Assembly: GCF_048771995.1 (NCBI RefSeq)
Contig: NC_133030.1
Span: forward strand, 55,088,001-55,152,000
Reading direction: 5' to 3'
Source: Taeniopygia guttata
Lineage: Eukaryota > Chordata > Aves > Passeriformes > Estrildidae
Length of the DNA stretch: 64,000 nt
Shown here: in pieces, positions 52,523-64,000 of the stretch
Position numbering within the stretch: position 1 is the first letter of the stretch
How the letters are laid out: the number at the start of each line of letters is the position of its first letter
Position numbers and translations under genes: made by a program
Notes under the pieces: model-generated
Databases searched by the model: none
Told to the model about the DNA's origin: nothing
Seen by the model: only the letters and a program-made list of their open reading frames with translations

Positions 52523-54568
52523 GTATTCATCACGTAGAATTAATTTTATTTCTTGTGTAATTTTTAAAAGACAGTATCTATGTGTGCATTACCTATGTAT
52601 ATGCAAACGTCTGCTTTTCATTTTGCTGTAAAATGACAGAATATTCAGGCATGAAGAAGGAGTTGCTGCTATCTCTGTTCACATAAGATACACAAATAGT
52701 CACTTTATTAGATGTCTCTGCTTGTTTTACTTCCTTATAATCAAAAGTTCAGTTCTGTGCATTCAGGATGGAAATTGTTAATTGAGGCTGTGAAAGTGTG
52801 CCAGGGCTAATTAGGGTTGAGTTGTGTGCTGAAGTTAACATAATCCATAACAATTTCATATATGACTGTGTGTTAGAAGCATTTATTTGCAAATTTGGTC
52901 CATGTTAAATTGCAGTTCATTTTTCTACACAACTTCAGAGAGTATGTACTTTAAAACTGATTTTTTAAGCATTCTGGGTCATAGATCTCAGGTTAGAAAT
53001 GGGAAGTGTGCAAATATCGTTCTCCTCATCAGGTCTTCATGGGTTAATTTCTTATGCCATGGTAGATTACTTAGTTGCTTTATACAGATTTATATGTTTC
53101 ATATTGATTTATTTGTGAATATGAAGTTACTGTATTAAATCTGGGTAAAACCAAGTTCATGATTCCCCAAGTTCTGTGTTTTCAGACAATAGATTATTAC
53201 AAAACCCCCTATTGTCTCTACAGCTTTTGTTTGGTAACAAGTGGTTATGCCTTTTGGGTATTGTATTACAGGAGATCATCACAGAGAGGTAATTTGGGTA
53301 CGTAGAGCACATCCTTTGGCTGTTGTCATGATGTGCATATATGCATCTTACAGCAGTTTTAATTCAAGACTTAAGTGGTTCTAATTTATTTCGCTTTCTC
53401 CTAAAATTAGACTAGCTTTTGTAGTACAAAGTTTTAATACAGTTTTAATTAATTTTAAATCTTAGTTTGTCAATGCTTACCCAGGTGTCTTCACATTGAT
53501 GGAATAATTTATTGCCTTTGAAAAATCTTTCCTATTTTATTCTAATTTATACTTCTTGGTTCAAATAACTGAGGTATAGAGGAGTAATTTCTCAAGTCTT
53601 TATTTTAATTATAGAACATTTTTCTGGTGACATTTAAGAAGGTCAAATAGTTTGTGTGTCTTCTCTTTACATTTACATTTATAAGCTTGTTTGTCAGTTC
53701 AGTAACAGCATGTGTGATAATTAGAGGAGGTGAGTTTTTAAACTTTTTTGGGTCTTCATTTGCATTTGGTGGATGTGCTGACAAGCATCCAGAAATTTCC
53801 TATCTTTAGTGTAATGCATTAGATACTGATACAATAGCACAGTAGAATGATTCTTACTGCAAGAGTTGTACTATACAAACTGTTTATTCTGGCATGAGAC
53901 AGGTGTTGCATCTTCATCAAAATAGCTGCATCTAGACCTGTAGGCAATTGACTATCTATGTGTTCAGAGTAGAGTTGAAATAATGAATTAAAGTTGTCCT
54001 AGGGGGTAGTTATGATGTTCAAAATACATAGTTGCAAGAGCTTTTGTAGTCCTTGGGAAAGGATGAGGCTGGGGTTACCTTTTTACAGGAGAAAGAGGAC
54101 TTTTCTCATGACTGACTGATGAACTCTTTCAGAAGGCTGGGTGATATTTATTCAAATTCCTCAAGCTCCGTTTTGTGTGGGTTTTTTTAGATAACTACAG
54201 TGACATCTGCAAATATCTATGTTTATTATAGTATGTGTTTTATACACCACCTACTTTGCCTTTTTAACAAACCAGAATCTTGGAGATGCAGCCCTGTTCC
54301 TCAGCAGTTGCTACAAATTCTAATGCCACATCATAGTCTGTGTTTCATTATGTACTTTTTTTTGGTTTATCAATGAGTGTTAATATTAAATCTGGAAATA
54401 GAAACTGGAAAATGTGAAACTGTTCGAACTCAGACACGAAACATTGTAAAAGTTGTTCACAAATATAATCACGTTCTGAATATACATTTCAGACATTATT
54501 CACTTACAGATTAACATGCTTATTTTATTTTTCCTTTTGTATTAATTAACATACTCTTCCATTTCAGA

Positions 54569-63757
<9,189 letters not shown>

Positions 63758-64000
63758 TAGATCTGTCAGATAAACCCCAGAGTTAACAATGCCTAGTAGT
63801 TAGGAGTGTCTGAAATTCAAAACAGTAGGAAATTCCAGTGGTGCTACGGAATTGCTGGAGCATGCTGGGTATATGCTAAATTCTGTATTTTGTGAGAAAC
63901 CTTCTTTACCTTTTTCCGTCACCTTTGATAGCTAAATAATCTTTGATTTGACAAGAAAATTCGAATTAAAAATGAAACTTAGCTAAAATTTTTAAGTTGA

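Larger units (their letters stand above)
38018..54567 (+). other. KLC1: KLC1 intron 1
   Basis: A 16.5 kb intron lying between the CpG-island donor and the first coding exon. Inside I see the GT-rich repeat at 38051-38128, a 33-bp tandem duplication at 48028-48090, a long T-rich tract at 48591-48647, a CR1 tail at 51735-51830 and a short TTAATTTAT repeat at 52484-52522. No coding exon is recognisable. Confidence 0.6.

Overview
This window is vertebrate nuclear DNA, most likely from a bird. It has spliced genes with GT-AG introns, two CpG-island promoters in an otherwise AT-rich background, and several truncated CR1-type LINE copies, the typical avian retrotransposon. The gene order BAG5(-), COA8(+), KLC1(+) matches the block known from human 14q32, where these genes are flanked by TRMT61A and XRCC3. 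Neither flanking gene is recognisable here.

Layout. Bases 1 to about 10,300 hold no gene I can support, only a few short repeats and a CR1 tail. Bases 10,300-15,613 hold BAG5 on the minus strand: a ~3.3 kb 3' UTR, one intact 450-codon coding exon with five BAG domains, and a GC-rich first exon. Bases 15,250-16,080 are a CpG island shared head to head with COA8, whose five coding exons run to 22,795 with a poly(A) signal at 22,909. Bases 22,930-36,930 are intergenic, with a degraded CR1 that still shows reverse-transcriptase motifs. Another CR1 tail lies beside the KLC1 CpG island (37,370-38,550). A non-coding first KLC1 exon ends at 38,017, then comes a 16.5 kb intron. KLC1 coding exons 2-7 lie between 54,569 and 63,670 and encode the first 329 residues; the gene runs off the right edge.

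The three genes share no pathway: BAG5 is an Hsp70 co-chaperone, COA8 a mitochondrial cytochrome c oxidase assembly factor, and KLC1 the cargo-binding light chain of kinesin-1. Only BAG5 and COA8 look regulatorily linked, through their common promoter. I found no undescribed system. The most useful new-looking points are a possible N-terminally extended BAG5 isoform made by an alternative splice donor, a possible upstream ORF (or YY1 site) in the KLC1 leader, and a strong change in base composition between COA8 exons 2 and 3.
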